Positions 45,189 to 56,083 of a DNA stretch of 64,000 bases are shown one piece after another. Source of the DNA: Heracleum sosnowskyi (lineage: Eukaryota; Streptophyta; Magnoliopsida; Apiales; Apiaceae); assembly GCA_030848705.1 (NCBI GenBank), contig CM061237.1:83509910-83573909 (forward strand), given 5' to 3'. The notes under the pieces were generated by a model. The model had not been told where the DNA came from and did not search any database. It saw nothing but the letters and a program-made list of their open reading frames with translations. A program made the translations under genes and the position numbers. Every line of letters begins with the position of its first letter. Position 1 is the first letter of the stretch.

Positions 45189-46348
45189 ATTCCTTCATGT
45201 ACTTCCCTTAGGGCCAATTCTGCCTCTTGGGGTCTTAAGCATTTTAGGTAAGGAATGATGAAAGACTTTTTGTATAGGATTCCCTCAATCAGGGTATACC
45301 TTAATGCTCTCACGTATAGCTTTCGTGCTTCTGAAGTGTCGTTGTGTAACCATCCAGTTTCCAGATGAGATTTGATGGGATCCATCCAACAGCTGGCAAC
45401 ATCAATGGGTGCTACCAACTTTACATTGATGCTTGGGGTCTTCAAGACTTGGAAGTATACACTTCCTGCGTAGTTTTCAATTTCAGAGGAGGCAAACTTA
45501 GACAAGGCATCGGCCTTCATGTTCTCTTCCCTTGGAATGTGTTCCATATAGCATTCATCAAACTGAGTCATGATGGCCTTGACAAGTTTTAGGTACTTGG
45601 CCATGACTTCATCTCTGGCCTCAAACTCCCCATTTACTTGGGAAACTACTAGCCTCGAGTCTCCACACACCTTCAGAGTTTTAACTCTCAAGGCTCCAGC
45701 CAGACCTAAGCCAGCTATCAGAGCTTCATACTCAGCTTCATTGTTTGTCGTTGGGAAGTCCAGTTTTAGTTCATACTCTATGAGAAATCCATCAGGACTT
45801 TGTAGCACCAAACCTGCTCCACTTGATTTTGTTTTTGATGCTCCATCCAAATAGAGCACCCAACATTCTTTGGACACCATGTCTTCATCTTTCTTGTCTT
45901 CATCTATCACTTCCTGCCCCCCGACTTCCTGGTTGTCAATAGTGCATTCAACCATGAAGTCAGCGAGTGCTTGAGCTTTTATGACCATTCGAGGCTTATA
46001 CTTGATGTCAAATTCTCCTAATTCAATAGCCCATTTGATCAACCTTCCACTAACTTGAGGGCTATGCAAGATGTTTCTTAGAGGCTGATTGGTCAAGACC
46101 TTGATCTTGTGTGCCTGGAAGTATGGGCGTAGCTTTATTGAGGCCATTATCAAGGCTAAGGCAAACTTCTCTATCGTAGAGTAGTTTATTTCTGCCCCAT
46201 GTAGGATCTTGCTTACGTAGTAAATGGGTTTCTGAACCTTCAATTCTTCTTTTACCAAAACGGCTCCTAAGGCTGTGTTAGAAACCGCCAAGTACAAATA
46301 GAGAATTTCTCCTGGCTTTGGTTTTGCCAACAGTGGTGCCTTAGCCAT
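45137..46348 (-). pseudogene. pol: Gypsy RNase H pair
   Basis: First comes the RT-linked RNase H (LYLAVSNTALGAVLV, FALALIMASIKLRPYF). Then a connection region leads to a second, archaeal-type RNase H with its acidic residues in LYLDGASKTK, NNEAEYEALI, CGDSRLVV and KADALSKFA. Two RNase H domains are diagnostic of the Tat lineage. The end reads into the integrase zinc region (VHEGICGQHLG) and is then frameshifted. It is separated from reverse transcriptase by a TAA at 46376-46378 (likely CAA) in the same frame. Confidence 0.9.
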
Positions 46349-46375
46349 GTATTTCTTCAGGGCCTTAAAGGCCTC

Positions 46376-47539
46376 TTAGCTTTCAGTTGTCCACTCAAAA
46401 AATTTCACGTTCTTGAGTGCTTTGAAGAAAGGTAAGCACTTCTCTCCTGACTTGGAGATGAATCTTCCCAAAGATGCCACTCTTCCCGTTAGTTTCTGGA
46501 CATCCTTGATAGTCCGTGGTGGTTCCATGTCTAGAATTGCTTTGATTTTGTCGGGATTAGCCTCGATTCCTCTCTTGGAAACCATCAGGCCTAAAAACTT
46601 TCCCGAGCCTACACCAAAGGCACATTTAGCTGGATTCAACATCATCTTGTGGTGCCTCAACACTTCAAACGCTTCCCGTAGATGGTTTATATGATCGGCC
46701 TTATCGAGGCTTTTAACCAACATGTCATCCACATAAACCTCCATGGTTTTTCCAATCAGGTGTTCAAAAATTTTGTTTACCAATCTTTGGTATGTTGCCC
46801 CAGCATTCTTAAGTCCAAATGCCATGACTAGATAACAGAAAACACCAAAGTCAGTGATGAATGATACCTTGGAGATGTCATCTTTGTGCATTTTGATTTG
46901 GTTGTATCCGCTGAAGCCATCCATGAAACTCAGCATCTCGTGTCCAGTTGTGGCATCTATTAGGGCATCAATCCTTGGTAAGGGAAAACAATCCTTAGGA
47001 CATGCATCGTTCAAATCAGTGAAGTCTACACACATTCTCCATTTTCCATTGGATTTTTTGACCATCACCGGGTTAGCCAACCATTCTGGGAATTGTATCT
47101 CTTCAATGAACCCGGCCTCCAGAAGCTTTTCTACTTCTTGTTTAATGGCCTCTTGCCTCTCTGGAGCAAAATTTCTCTTCTTTTGTTTCACCATCTTCCT
47201 TTCAGGATCCACATTCAATTTGTGGGTTATCAATTGGGGATCAATCCCTGTCATGTCAGCCGCTATCCAAGCAAAAACGTCATTATTCTCTTGAAGAAAA
47301 GATATGAGCTTGCTTTTCAATGGTTCAGGCAATAGTGCTCCAACATAAGTCACCTTCTCCGGTTCACCAGGGACTAAGGGAATTGGGATTAAATCCTCAG
47401 CTGGTTTCCCTCTTCGGTCCTCATTATCACTAGTATCCATGTCTTCAATGGGGAGAACCTGCCCCCCGATTCCATCAGAATTCCCTATCACATGTATGAT
47501 GACTAAGGGATCGTCGTGGGTAAATTTCACTCCTTCCAA
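46376..47539 (-). pseudogene. pol: Gypsy reverse transcriptase, protease deleted upstream
   Basis: Shows the Gypsy reverse transcriptase blocks ANPVMVKKSNGKWRMCVDF, FPLPRIDALIDA, FMDGFSGYNQI, FGLKNAGATYQR and the catalytic YVDD (minus strand, 46724-46735), then the thumb and the start of RNase H. Before reverse transcriptase, Tat elements normally encode a protease with a D-S/T-G motif of roughly 150-200 residues. Here the text goes from the LEGVKFTHDDPLVIIHVIGNS block straight to GIGGQVLPIEDMD, with no such motif. An in-frame deletion of protease is the best reading. Confidence 0.88.
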
Positions 47540-47593
47540 GTCAGAATCATCAAAACCTATTGATATTTCTATTCAGGCACGTTTCGGTGCTTC

Positions 47594-49447
47594 TCAGACC
47601 ACAGTCAATACTTCTCGGGCATAGGCCTTTCTTGAGTTTCGGGAGGACCCAGCAACAGTTGGTCCTCCGAATATCATGTTGATGACTGGCCCTCGGGGCT
47701 TGGGATTTCGATCTTGATAGTTGTCCCTTCTGTCATAATCCTTCCTTTCATAATTTCCTCTTTGACTCCCTTGATTTCCATCCTTGGTGAATTTATTGAG
47801 CTTTCCTCTCCGTATCAGAAACTCGATCTCATCTTTCAATTGCCTACAATCGTCGGTGTCGTGACCGATTTCCTTGTGGAATAGACACAATTGGTTTTGA
47901 TTCCGCTTAGACATATCAGTCCTTAGTGGCTTCGGCCATCGGATATCCTCCTCCTTCGCTATTTCCATCAGAATTTGGCTCCTAGGAGTGTTTAATCTTG
48001 CATACTCCGTAAATTTTGGCCCAAAATTGTTCCTCTTGGGTGGAGAATCATAATCCTTTGACGTTCTGGGAAACTTTTCCTTGACGTCGTACTCCTGAGT
48101 TTCCTTTCTTTTCTTTGAATTTCCACTGCCACCAATAGCGGGTTCATACTTTCTCATACTTTCTTCAGCCTTGATGTACTTTCCGGCTCTATCTTGGAGC
48201 TTCAGCATGTTCTTGGGTGGATGTTTTTCCAATGATCTTTTGAAGTGATCATCAGTGGTTCCTTGCTGCAAAGCTATCTTGGCTACTTTGTCCTCCAAGT
48301 CCGGGACTTTCAGAGCCTCCCGGGTGAATCGGTTGATATAATCCCTTAAAGCTTCATTCTTTCCTTGCTGGATTCCCATGAGTGATGCAGAACTTTTCTC
48401 ATGCACCCTTCCACTAACAAATTGGTTGATGAACGCTTTACTTAGTTTCTTAAAAGACCCAATGGAATTGGGAGGTAGACGGCTATACCAACGTTGGGCC
48501 ATGCCTGCCAAGGTTTGTGGAAACGCCCTACACTTGACCGCATCATTGGTTGACTGCAACAGCAGTGCATTAGAGAAGGTTCTCATGTGGTTTGCGGGAT
48601 CCCCCGTTCCATCATAAGCTTTGATCGTTGGCATCTTAAATTTCCTGGATATGTTAGCTTTCATGATGTCTTGAGTAAATGGTGGTGTAGGATCATCAGG
48701 ATCTCCTAGGGGTAACAAAACACTAGGATCGCCCCTTGGGGCTTCAGCCCTCTTGGTTCTTCTCGGTGTTGGGTCCAAGTTGATTATCGGGACTCTTCTG
48801 GTTGCTCGGGTTTGTGCCCTTGCAACTTCTTCTTCTGCCAATACTTTCTTGAGCCTTGCAGCCTCTGCCTCATGGGCAGCAATCTTTTCCTTAGTAGTTT
48901 GGGATTGTTCCTGATTTATTTGGGAAGAACGTCTCCTCCTTGGGGCAAGATCCCTCTCTTCTCCAGTTGAGTCATCCTCATCCTCAGTGTAAGGACCTGA
49001 GTAATCTTGAATCAGGGGAGTTCGTCGAGTTTGAGTTTGTTGATTTAGGGGTCCCAGACCTTGGATGTAAGGGGGAACATATGCTTCATGATAAGTGGGA
49101 TTGAGACCACTGCTACCCATCGGGGGTCGAGGAGGCATGCCATAGCTTGGCATCCCAAGAGTTTGAGTTGCGTATTTGGGGAGATCTGTGGTATGAAGTT
49201 GAAGGCCACTTGGTGCATTCATGAGCAGTGGGGAAGTTGTGATTGGTTGCTGGAGAATGGTCTCTTGTGGATCAGATCCATGAACGACCATTTGTAGGGG
49301 ATTCGTCCCTTCAACCGAAATTGGGACTTTCGGTCCTTGAGTGGTGGTGATCGGTGGTGGCTGGCTTCCCTGAGCGCCTGCTTAAGAGGTGAGAGGAAGC
49401 TCTTCAGAAGTTTGAGTATCTCGAGTCGTTCTTCGTGTGTTTGCCAT
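47594..49447 (-). pseudogene. gag: Gypsy gag, two stop codons beyond its end and one near its start
   Basis: Tat-type gag. The likely start is ATG at 49445-49447 (MANTRRTTRDTQ), followed after 21 codons by TAA at 49382-49384; the same frame then stays open to 47597. A retrotransposon gag domain (FNALLLQ-like region and WYSRLPPNSIGSFKKLSKAF) is central. A zinc-binding motif of the C-x2-H-x4-H-x4-C kind is visible (CLFHKEIGHDTDDC), followed by LKDEIEFLIRRGKL. The C-terminal GPVINMIFGGP block leads to protease in intact relatives. It ends at TGA 47594-47596; a further in-frame TGA lies at about 47573-47575 before the pol segment. Confidence 0.88.
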
Positions 49448-49462
49448 GGTTGATGTTTTCTT

Positions 49463-49480
49463 CCCACAAACGGCGCCAAA
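49463..49480 (-). other. Primer-binding site of the Gypsy element
   Basis: On the minus strand TTTGGCGCCGTTTGTGGG directly follows the LTR end. It resembles the TGGCGCCGTTG-type sites of Tat and Athila elements. Confidence 0.75.
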
Positions 49481-50141
49481 TGTTATTGATTAAAAAAAGT
49501 GCTTGTAGATTAATTGCTATGGTTTAGAGAGCTTCGAGCTTTAATGGTGGCTGCTCTTGTTGTCGGGGACTAACTCGGTCCTAACAAGATGCCTATGTAT
49601 CTCTAGTGTTTAGAGAATCAAGCCAATAAAAACGTAGTTCTTGGTGTTGCCCTCGGGGATATGGCGGTAGGGGCACACCAAGGACGTAGTGACTTGTATG
49701 TCATTTTTTAGGAAGAAATCTAAAACGTTGTAGATGACGTATGGAGCTGTGTCCAAAATGTAGTTCTATTGTGAAGGAGCATGGTCCTTATATAGGCATC
49801 TGGAGCCTCGTATTTAGAGTATGTTTAGGAGACTTAGCGAATAAGTCTCCTGTTTGATAATGGATAAACATTGTATTTCTTGATGAACAAGTCTTTTTCC
49901 TTGTTGATAAGGACTATGACTCATTATTTCTTTTAATTGGGGATTCTGGATCCTTCTTTGATGAATTTGCCATATTTTGGACTCCTTTCCTGAGCTGTAT
50001 ATTTTCCCTATTTATTAATTACGAAATTAATAAATAATTAGGGTTTTGGGCCTTTCTTATTGGGTCGTGTTCTTGGACCAATCCGGGTCTAATTAATACG
50101 TAATTAATTGCACTTCTAGGATTATTTTTCAGCCCATATCA
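49481..50141 (-). repeat. Gypsy 5' LTR
   Basis: 661 bp, TGATATGGGCT ... AATAACA on the minus strand. The promoter TATA box TATATAAG lies at about 49787-49794 on the minus strand. It matches the two-part 3' LTR (26989-27358 and 42161-42451) with several per cent difference. Confidence 0.92.
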
Positions 50142-51283
50142 TAATGTATTTTATCTTCAAACACATTTCTAGGAAAAAAAATGATTTTTGTAATATCTTG
50201 AAGTTCAAACCTACAATTTGCAAGAACTTGAACTTGTAATCGTATTGAGTAGCAACAATTAAAAGCCGTGTGTTATCTCGACAAACCGTGGACAACAAAT
50301 TTCATTCATAATAGACCTAGGGCACATTTTAAAGTAGATTATTTGTTAAAAAAAATTAAAAATCTAACATTTTGAGAGTTGTTATCCTACCTACGAGGCT
50401 AGGAGTATAAACAACAAAAATTTCTAAAATTCTCCCAAGAATTTATATAAATATGGCTTGAAGTCCTCAATCCATGAGATAGTTTAAAAGGAAAGATCGT
50501 CCAACAATACAAAGTCGGTGGCGCACACAAACACACACACCCAAACATTTTCTTCCATTTAATATCCATGTTTTCTCTAAAGTTCTCTTTCATCAACCTT
50601 TACCTTGCCTTTTGACTTGATGCATAAAACTTTATGGTTCATCTCATACCATAACATTAATGAAAGAAAAATTAAAAATATGGTTATATGTTTCTTTTCA
50701 TATTTCACAAGTTTACATATTCTCTTCATAAACATTAAGTTAGAAGTTGGGATGTGATAACCCCCAAAAAAATGGAAAGTAGAGACGCCATGAAATCTAA
50801 CACTGGCCGCTTCAATCCGCATAATTGTACGCGCGCGCATGCGTGTGCTGCGACAACAATTACCCTAATTACCTAACTTAGGTTAAGTTAACCACTATTT
50901 AGGTCTTTTGCATATCATGGGTTTTCACTAAAATCTATATTTGCATTGTTTAAATTGGAGATTAGTACAAATTAAGTGACACTAAATCAATTAGACTATG
51001 TACTTATGTAACAAGAAAATCTAAAGGTAATTAAGGCACAAAAATTGCTAATTTTAAAATATTGTATATATCTTAATTACACATAAATAAGGCCAAAAAT
51101 TTCATAAAATGGGAATTTTACGTTCCTGAATGCTTTAAAGCCAAACTACATGTGTTATTATCATTATTAGGATTTTGTATAACAAAAATATTCCAAATAT
51201 TAGTAAGAATGTAAGAATAAAAATATATGAAACTTCAGTTAATTCATAAAACATAAAACATGAATTATTTTTTTACATGTAAT
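50142..51283. other. AT-rich spacer
   Basis: No gene recognised. A CA-rich run lies at 50522-50545 and a CpG-rich ACGCGCGCGCATGCG at about 50828-50842. Confidence 0.6.
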
Positions 51284-51812
51284 TTATTTCATAAAAGATG
51301 TATAATGATCCATGTAAACAGAAGTAGATGAGTAATTGTCAAACTTGGTATAGAGTATACGGTGATGATAGTCATGGAAATCAATGAAACATACTTGTGA
51401 GGATCGAAGAGTAATAAAAAAATAAGGATAAACGGAGATTGGAGCATTTATGAGTAAGCTAAATGTGAGCTTATTTACTAACCTGTCATTCAAGGATAAA
51501 AGGTTTGAAATGCTCCAATCAATATGGTAATCAAAATGTGTTGCAATAGTCTGTGGGACTCTCACTATCATCCACAACCACCTAGTGATTATATGAGGTC
51601 CAATTATGGCAGGACCAACAATAGTAGCAAAACCAAACAAGAACATTTTGACTAGATGACCATATTCAGAAAGTAGTCCAAAACAAATGCTGTAAACTTG
51701 GATATCATAAACACTTCTTCACTATGAACATTGTGGACATGTATGACCAACCATTTTGTGTGTAAACCCACCCATGTGGCCCCAACAGAATATAAAATCA
51801 TCTATGATGAAG
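51284..51812 (-). pseudogene. Decayed sterol C-4 methyl oxidase (SMO) gene fragment
   Basis: SMO removes the C-4 methyl groups of sterol precursors in the ER, using two iron atoms held by His boxes. On the minus strand the fragment shows, in order: DDFIFCWGHM (family: an HR.LH box), a shifted-frame LHTKWLVIHVHNVHSE (family: H..HH), SEYGHLVKMFLFGFATIVG, IITRWLWMIVR, FDYHIDWSISN, and finally HDYHHRILYTKFDNYSSTS at about 51330-51376, then YMDHY and a premature stop at 51284. The last His box is intact; the first two are damaged and in different frames. A spacer of about 90 bp before the HDYHH block looks like an intron, so this is not a processed copy. The N-terminal exons were not found. It is a pseudogene. 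Confidence 0.75.
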
Positions 51813-53659
51813 TAAAAAAAAATCGGTGGACACAACTTTTCTGCAAACAATGATTTTGAATCTTAAAGAAAACATATAAAGTGTAAATCATTAATACTTG
51901 AAAACTATTGGGCAAGTATTGCAAAATGCAAAAAGAAACATGTATGCATTGCCCATAACCGGTAGGTTGACACATAAATGATTAGCAAGAGGTGATAGAA
52001 TTTCTCTCGAGCTTCAAAAGTATTGTTTCCTTCTGCATTAGCCGAAAAAATATAATTATTATTTAGAAAAAAGTTAATCAAACAGAGGCTAACATGTTAT
52101 AGAAATTACAGTTATTAAATCTATTAAATTTCTTGACATCACTAGTTAATGTAGCGTCTGTGTTGGAGGGAAATTTTAGATACGAGGGGTATTCATAATA
52201 AGATATACTAGAGTTTTTGAGTCCCTATTATTGGATTAAAGAAACAAGTCAAGAAGAGTAAAACTTGGATATTGTACTTGGCAAGCCAACCTTCCCTTCT
52301 AGGGTAAATAAAAGGAATCCCTAATAAGAAAAAAACACTGTCATGAGGAAACTTTTGATACACGTCAGCTGAAAGTCATTGAAGTGTGTGACTTGACACT
52401 GCATCATAAAGAAGAGACGAATTTTTTTAATTCCAAGATAGAAACAATAAAATTATCGTACATCAGGCTGCAATAAAATAGATAAATGTTAGCAAATAAT
52501 CATATATGCATGAATGACATGAAGGTTAACAATATCTTGCGACAAATTTCCCATTCACATGATACACAAAATTCTAAATTTAGAGTTTAACGTCATAGAT
52601 TCTAGCCAGGGTGTAGTTACAAGGATAACCATGCCACCATAAACTTGAAATTATGTAGATTACGGTACATAAACAATATAAAATCTAATCAAATATGACA
52701 TTATTTATAGTTCATTCAAACACTATGTACTTTGTCATGTTATTGTAATAATCCGAGTCCAGCAATGCGGAGGTTGCATTGATTGTAAGAGAATGTTCTT
52801 TTCCAAATTTTGTGGTAGTTGTTTCATGCATAATTATGACTTTTGTGTGAGTGTAATTACTTGATTTCACTAAAATTATAGTCATGTATGAATCTGAAAA
52901 TTGGAATAGAACATTCAGAATTTTTTTTTTGAATAATTCTTGTACCATAAAATAATTTTGTGAGTTTTTAGTAATAAGTTTTGAATAATTACCTTTGAGA
53001 GGTAATTAGTATCATATGTTGGCTTATATATGTCACATATGGAGTTTTATTTTTGAATTTTCACTTACGTTATTAATATAATTTATGAGTTGATAATAGC
53101 TAAATTTCAGTCCTACTTTTATTTTTTCATTAATATATTTTGATGCGTATCGGTAATTATGTCCAAAATAAATAAAGGGCTTGATATCATTAATTTGAGT
53201 CTAATGTTTGGATACATATTATTTTTCATATTCATACTCAAGTTCTGATCTGGATGCACGATAAATTTATGTGATTTCGATTGTTACATGATTATTACTG
53301 GATAGCCATTCTAACATTATATTTTCTAAAAACTTGTACACATTTAAGGAGAGATATCGTTCCATTATTTACTAAATTTGATAAATCTTTGAAAATTGTT
53401 TCAAAAGAGATAGAGGCAAACTATTAACCTTCAATGACAATACAATGTCATTTCTTAATAACATGTTTAAAATGTAAAAAAATATGGATCGAAGGGTTTT
53501 TCTTTGGTTGACAAAAATTGAAAACTCCGTTTATCTAATTTAAAAATATCATAAAAGAACGAAAAGATTAGAGAAATGTTCAAGATTGTATTATAAAATG
53601 AAAATAAAATAGTCGTATCATATTGCAGACTAGCATAAAAATTTGCTGATAAGAAATTG
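51813..53659. other. AT-rich spacer
   Basis: No gene or repeat recognised. Earlier SMO exons might lie here on the minus strand, but I could not identify them. Confidence 0.5.
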
Positions 53660-53990
53660 ACTTGAGTAATAAATTATGAAACTACGTGCATATGGAGTAT
53701 CTTGTTGACCCTCACACTGGAAATCAAGTATGATGTTATTCAGGAATTTTTGCTTAAGCAAGATTTGTTCGGACTCAAAATGGAAAAACAAATCCTTATA
53801 ATTATATCAATGGCTTGATCAAGAAAATTATAAAACTACATGTATATGGAGTATATGGTTGGCCCTTGCACGGAAACCAAGTATTATGATGTTCTTGAGT
53901 AATTGATTTTAAGAAGATTTATTCGGACTAAAGATAGAAGAAAATGCGGGAGATTATCAAAATAATTTCAATGGCTTGATCAACCAAATG
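53660..53990. repeat. Two-copy tandem duplication
   Basis: Copies of about 155 bp at about 53668-53820 and 53828-53985 share AAACTACRTGYATATGGAGTAT, GATTTRTTCGGACT and TCAATGGCTTGATCAA in the same order, with about 20 per cent difference. Non-coding. Confidence 0.75.
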
Positions 53991-55174
53991 AGTAATTTGG
54001 ATGAGGATATTGTTTTTCTAGAGGATGAAATACTAGTGAAGTAAGGATCGGATGACTCATTATATGAAAAGGCATCCGTGGTATATATACATTGGTAGTT
54101 GCTAAAATAGCTCAATAAATCCCAAGGGACCCCGACCCATGATATTTACAATATATAAACATAGAAAATAGGACACTTCAGTCATGATGCGTGGCTCCAA
54201 CCACCGCCCACATATATATAGATAATGACATCTTATGACACCCATGATTGGGTGACATACTGATATGTTTTTCACTACAAAAAAGATATTCACGTTACTT
54301 TACATGTCTAATAGATCAAGGCATACGCCTACCACATAAATCATTTGGACACATAAGCATTGTTTAAGACAGTCAACGTCCCAAATTTTAGGTGCCAATC
54401 CGAAAAACCTTAATACTTGGTATATAAATAGGCGAAAATATAGAGTTGTGAGATTATTTACGATTCATTCACGTACATCTGTACCAATACACTAATACCC
54501 TCATTTCTGTTAAGTTTCCTTATCATCTCCAAGACCAATTTTTATTCTCCCGGTTGGAGATGGCCATAAACAGTTGCACTACAACTCCAAGCTAAGAAAG
54601 TAGAAGAAGGATCTTGGTGAACTAAGAATTATAATATTATGTCTTTGGGTTGATATATACCACTATGATGGTGAACAGTAGTTTAGAGGTTACTAAACAC
54701 AATTTAACAACACTAAGAGTTTGGAAGAACAAGATAAATCTTCTTGTGTTAGATGTAGAGGTTCTTGATTTGATAGGATGCATTAACGGATGGATGTTGA
54801 TATATTGACAGTATTCATTAAATCAATAATCATATTGGGTTGTAGTAGAGAATTATTAGGTTAAATCCAATATGGTAGTATGGACCTTGGATGATTCAAG
54901 ACAAATATGAGTTATCAATTATTTTTGTGCATCTAGATTATTATTTAGATGGTAAGTATTGATCACAATGGTAGATAATTAAGTAGTAAGAAATTTTAGA
55001 CTTGCATATAAATAAGGTAAGTCTCGATGGTTAAATTTTCCATTTCTATATATACATAACCAATATATGTTTCATCTGTATGCATAAACATGTGTACTTG
55101 GGTATTATTTGAGAAATGTTAAAGTAGCTATTGACTTAAATATCGTTTAGAACACCCTTGAGGTATGAATGTAT
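53991..55174. other. AT-rich spacer
   Basis: No gene recognised. Short palindromic TATATA words are present; nothing else stands out. Confidence 0.55.
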
Positions 55175-56083
55175 TGTTATAACCAAAATTCGGTAATGAG
55201 TTTTTAGGGTAGATTCGGGTCAAGTAATGGTTAATTGGGAATATCCAAGATATAATTAGGGCTAGAACTGGTACAAGCGAAGGTTAAGGCTTGTCATCAT
55301 AGGGAAATGGCGCGTCCTCTAGGCCGTTTACCCCTTGAAGGCGCGCCCTCTTGGTTTGAAGTGGCAACTTGGTGGTGAAGGATGACTCCCTTGGCTTGGT
55401 ATTGGCAAGATATTGAAGACTTCTCCCTTAGGATGCGCCCTAAGGGAGGGATATCCGTTGTAGAAGGTCTCCAGGGGTTTGTCTGATGATTGAAGGCCTC
55501 CTCCTGTATTCAATGGGCACGTACTCATTGGGGATGTGGGGTGAACCCTGATGTGTGCTTTGGGAGATCTATTCCTGTACTCAAGAGGTGCGTCCTCATT
55601 GGGGAACTTTGAAGTAATCCTGCACTTTGCACCCAAACGCTTAGGATCACTTGTCCTGCTATCTGGTGGGTGCTTCTCATTCGGGGGACAAGGATGTGTC
55701 CGGCATTTGGAGTAAGTCATGGCTATACTTGCGTCTATGAAATAAGGAAATAGCTGGTAATGGAAAAGGCAAGTCCTCAACGGGGAAAGTTTCCTTATCC
55801 ATGAAGTCTCGAAATCATAGACGATCCTTGGGCCTTCGTGACTAGGCCTCATCGTTGGACATTCCTAAAGCGAGTCAGAGTGTAATTATGGAAGGCTGTG
55901 CGACTCTCCTACTGGGCCTCGAAAATCAGAGACCAAGCCCATGGAGGTTACTTGCTCTCCTAGAACTACGTGAGGCTTGATCCCCTATAAATACGGGGTA
56001 CGTAGGCATATTGTGATGGGTCGAAAGTTAAGATCTTTAAGGCAGCCAACATAAACCCTAAGTAATCTCAACTACCAATCGTA
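55175..56083 (+). repeat. Probable 5' LTR and leader of a degenerate Gypsy element
   Basis: TGTTATAACCAAAATTCGG at 55175 is a possible LTR start. GC content rises sharply here compared with the flanks. CTATAAATACGGGG at 55985-55998 is a TATA box that fits an LTR promoter, and gag-like coding begins about 100 bp later. I could not place the LTR end or a primer site. A 174-codon antisense ORF (55328-55852) shows no known domain. Confidence 0.5.

Larger units (their letters stand above)
26989..50141 (-). mobile_element. Tat-type Gypsy element, with a Sirevirus nested in its 3' LTR
   Basis: Minus-strand Gypsy element. The 5' LTR is 49481-50141 (661 bp). The 3' LTR is 26989-27358 plus 42161-42451, also 661 bp once the nested element and its duplication are removed. 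The interior runs gag, reverse transcriptase, RNase H, a second archaeal-type RNase H and integrase; the double RNase H marks the Tat lineage. The flanks read GAATG (26984-26988) and TAATG (50142-50146), a near-perfect target duplication. The two LTRs differ at several per cent by eye, so the insertion is much older than the Sirevirus in it. It has many nonsense codons and no protease. Confidence 0.88.

Noticed and set aside
55328..55852. 174-codon antisense ORF in a GC-richer zone
   Set aside because: No domain; probably chance within a Gypsy LTR and leader.
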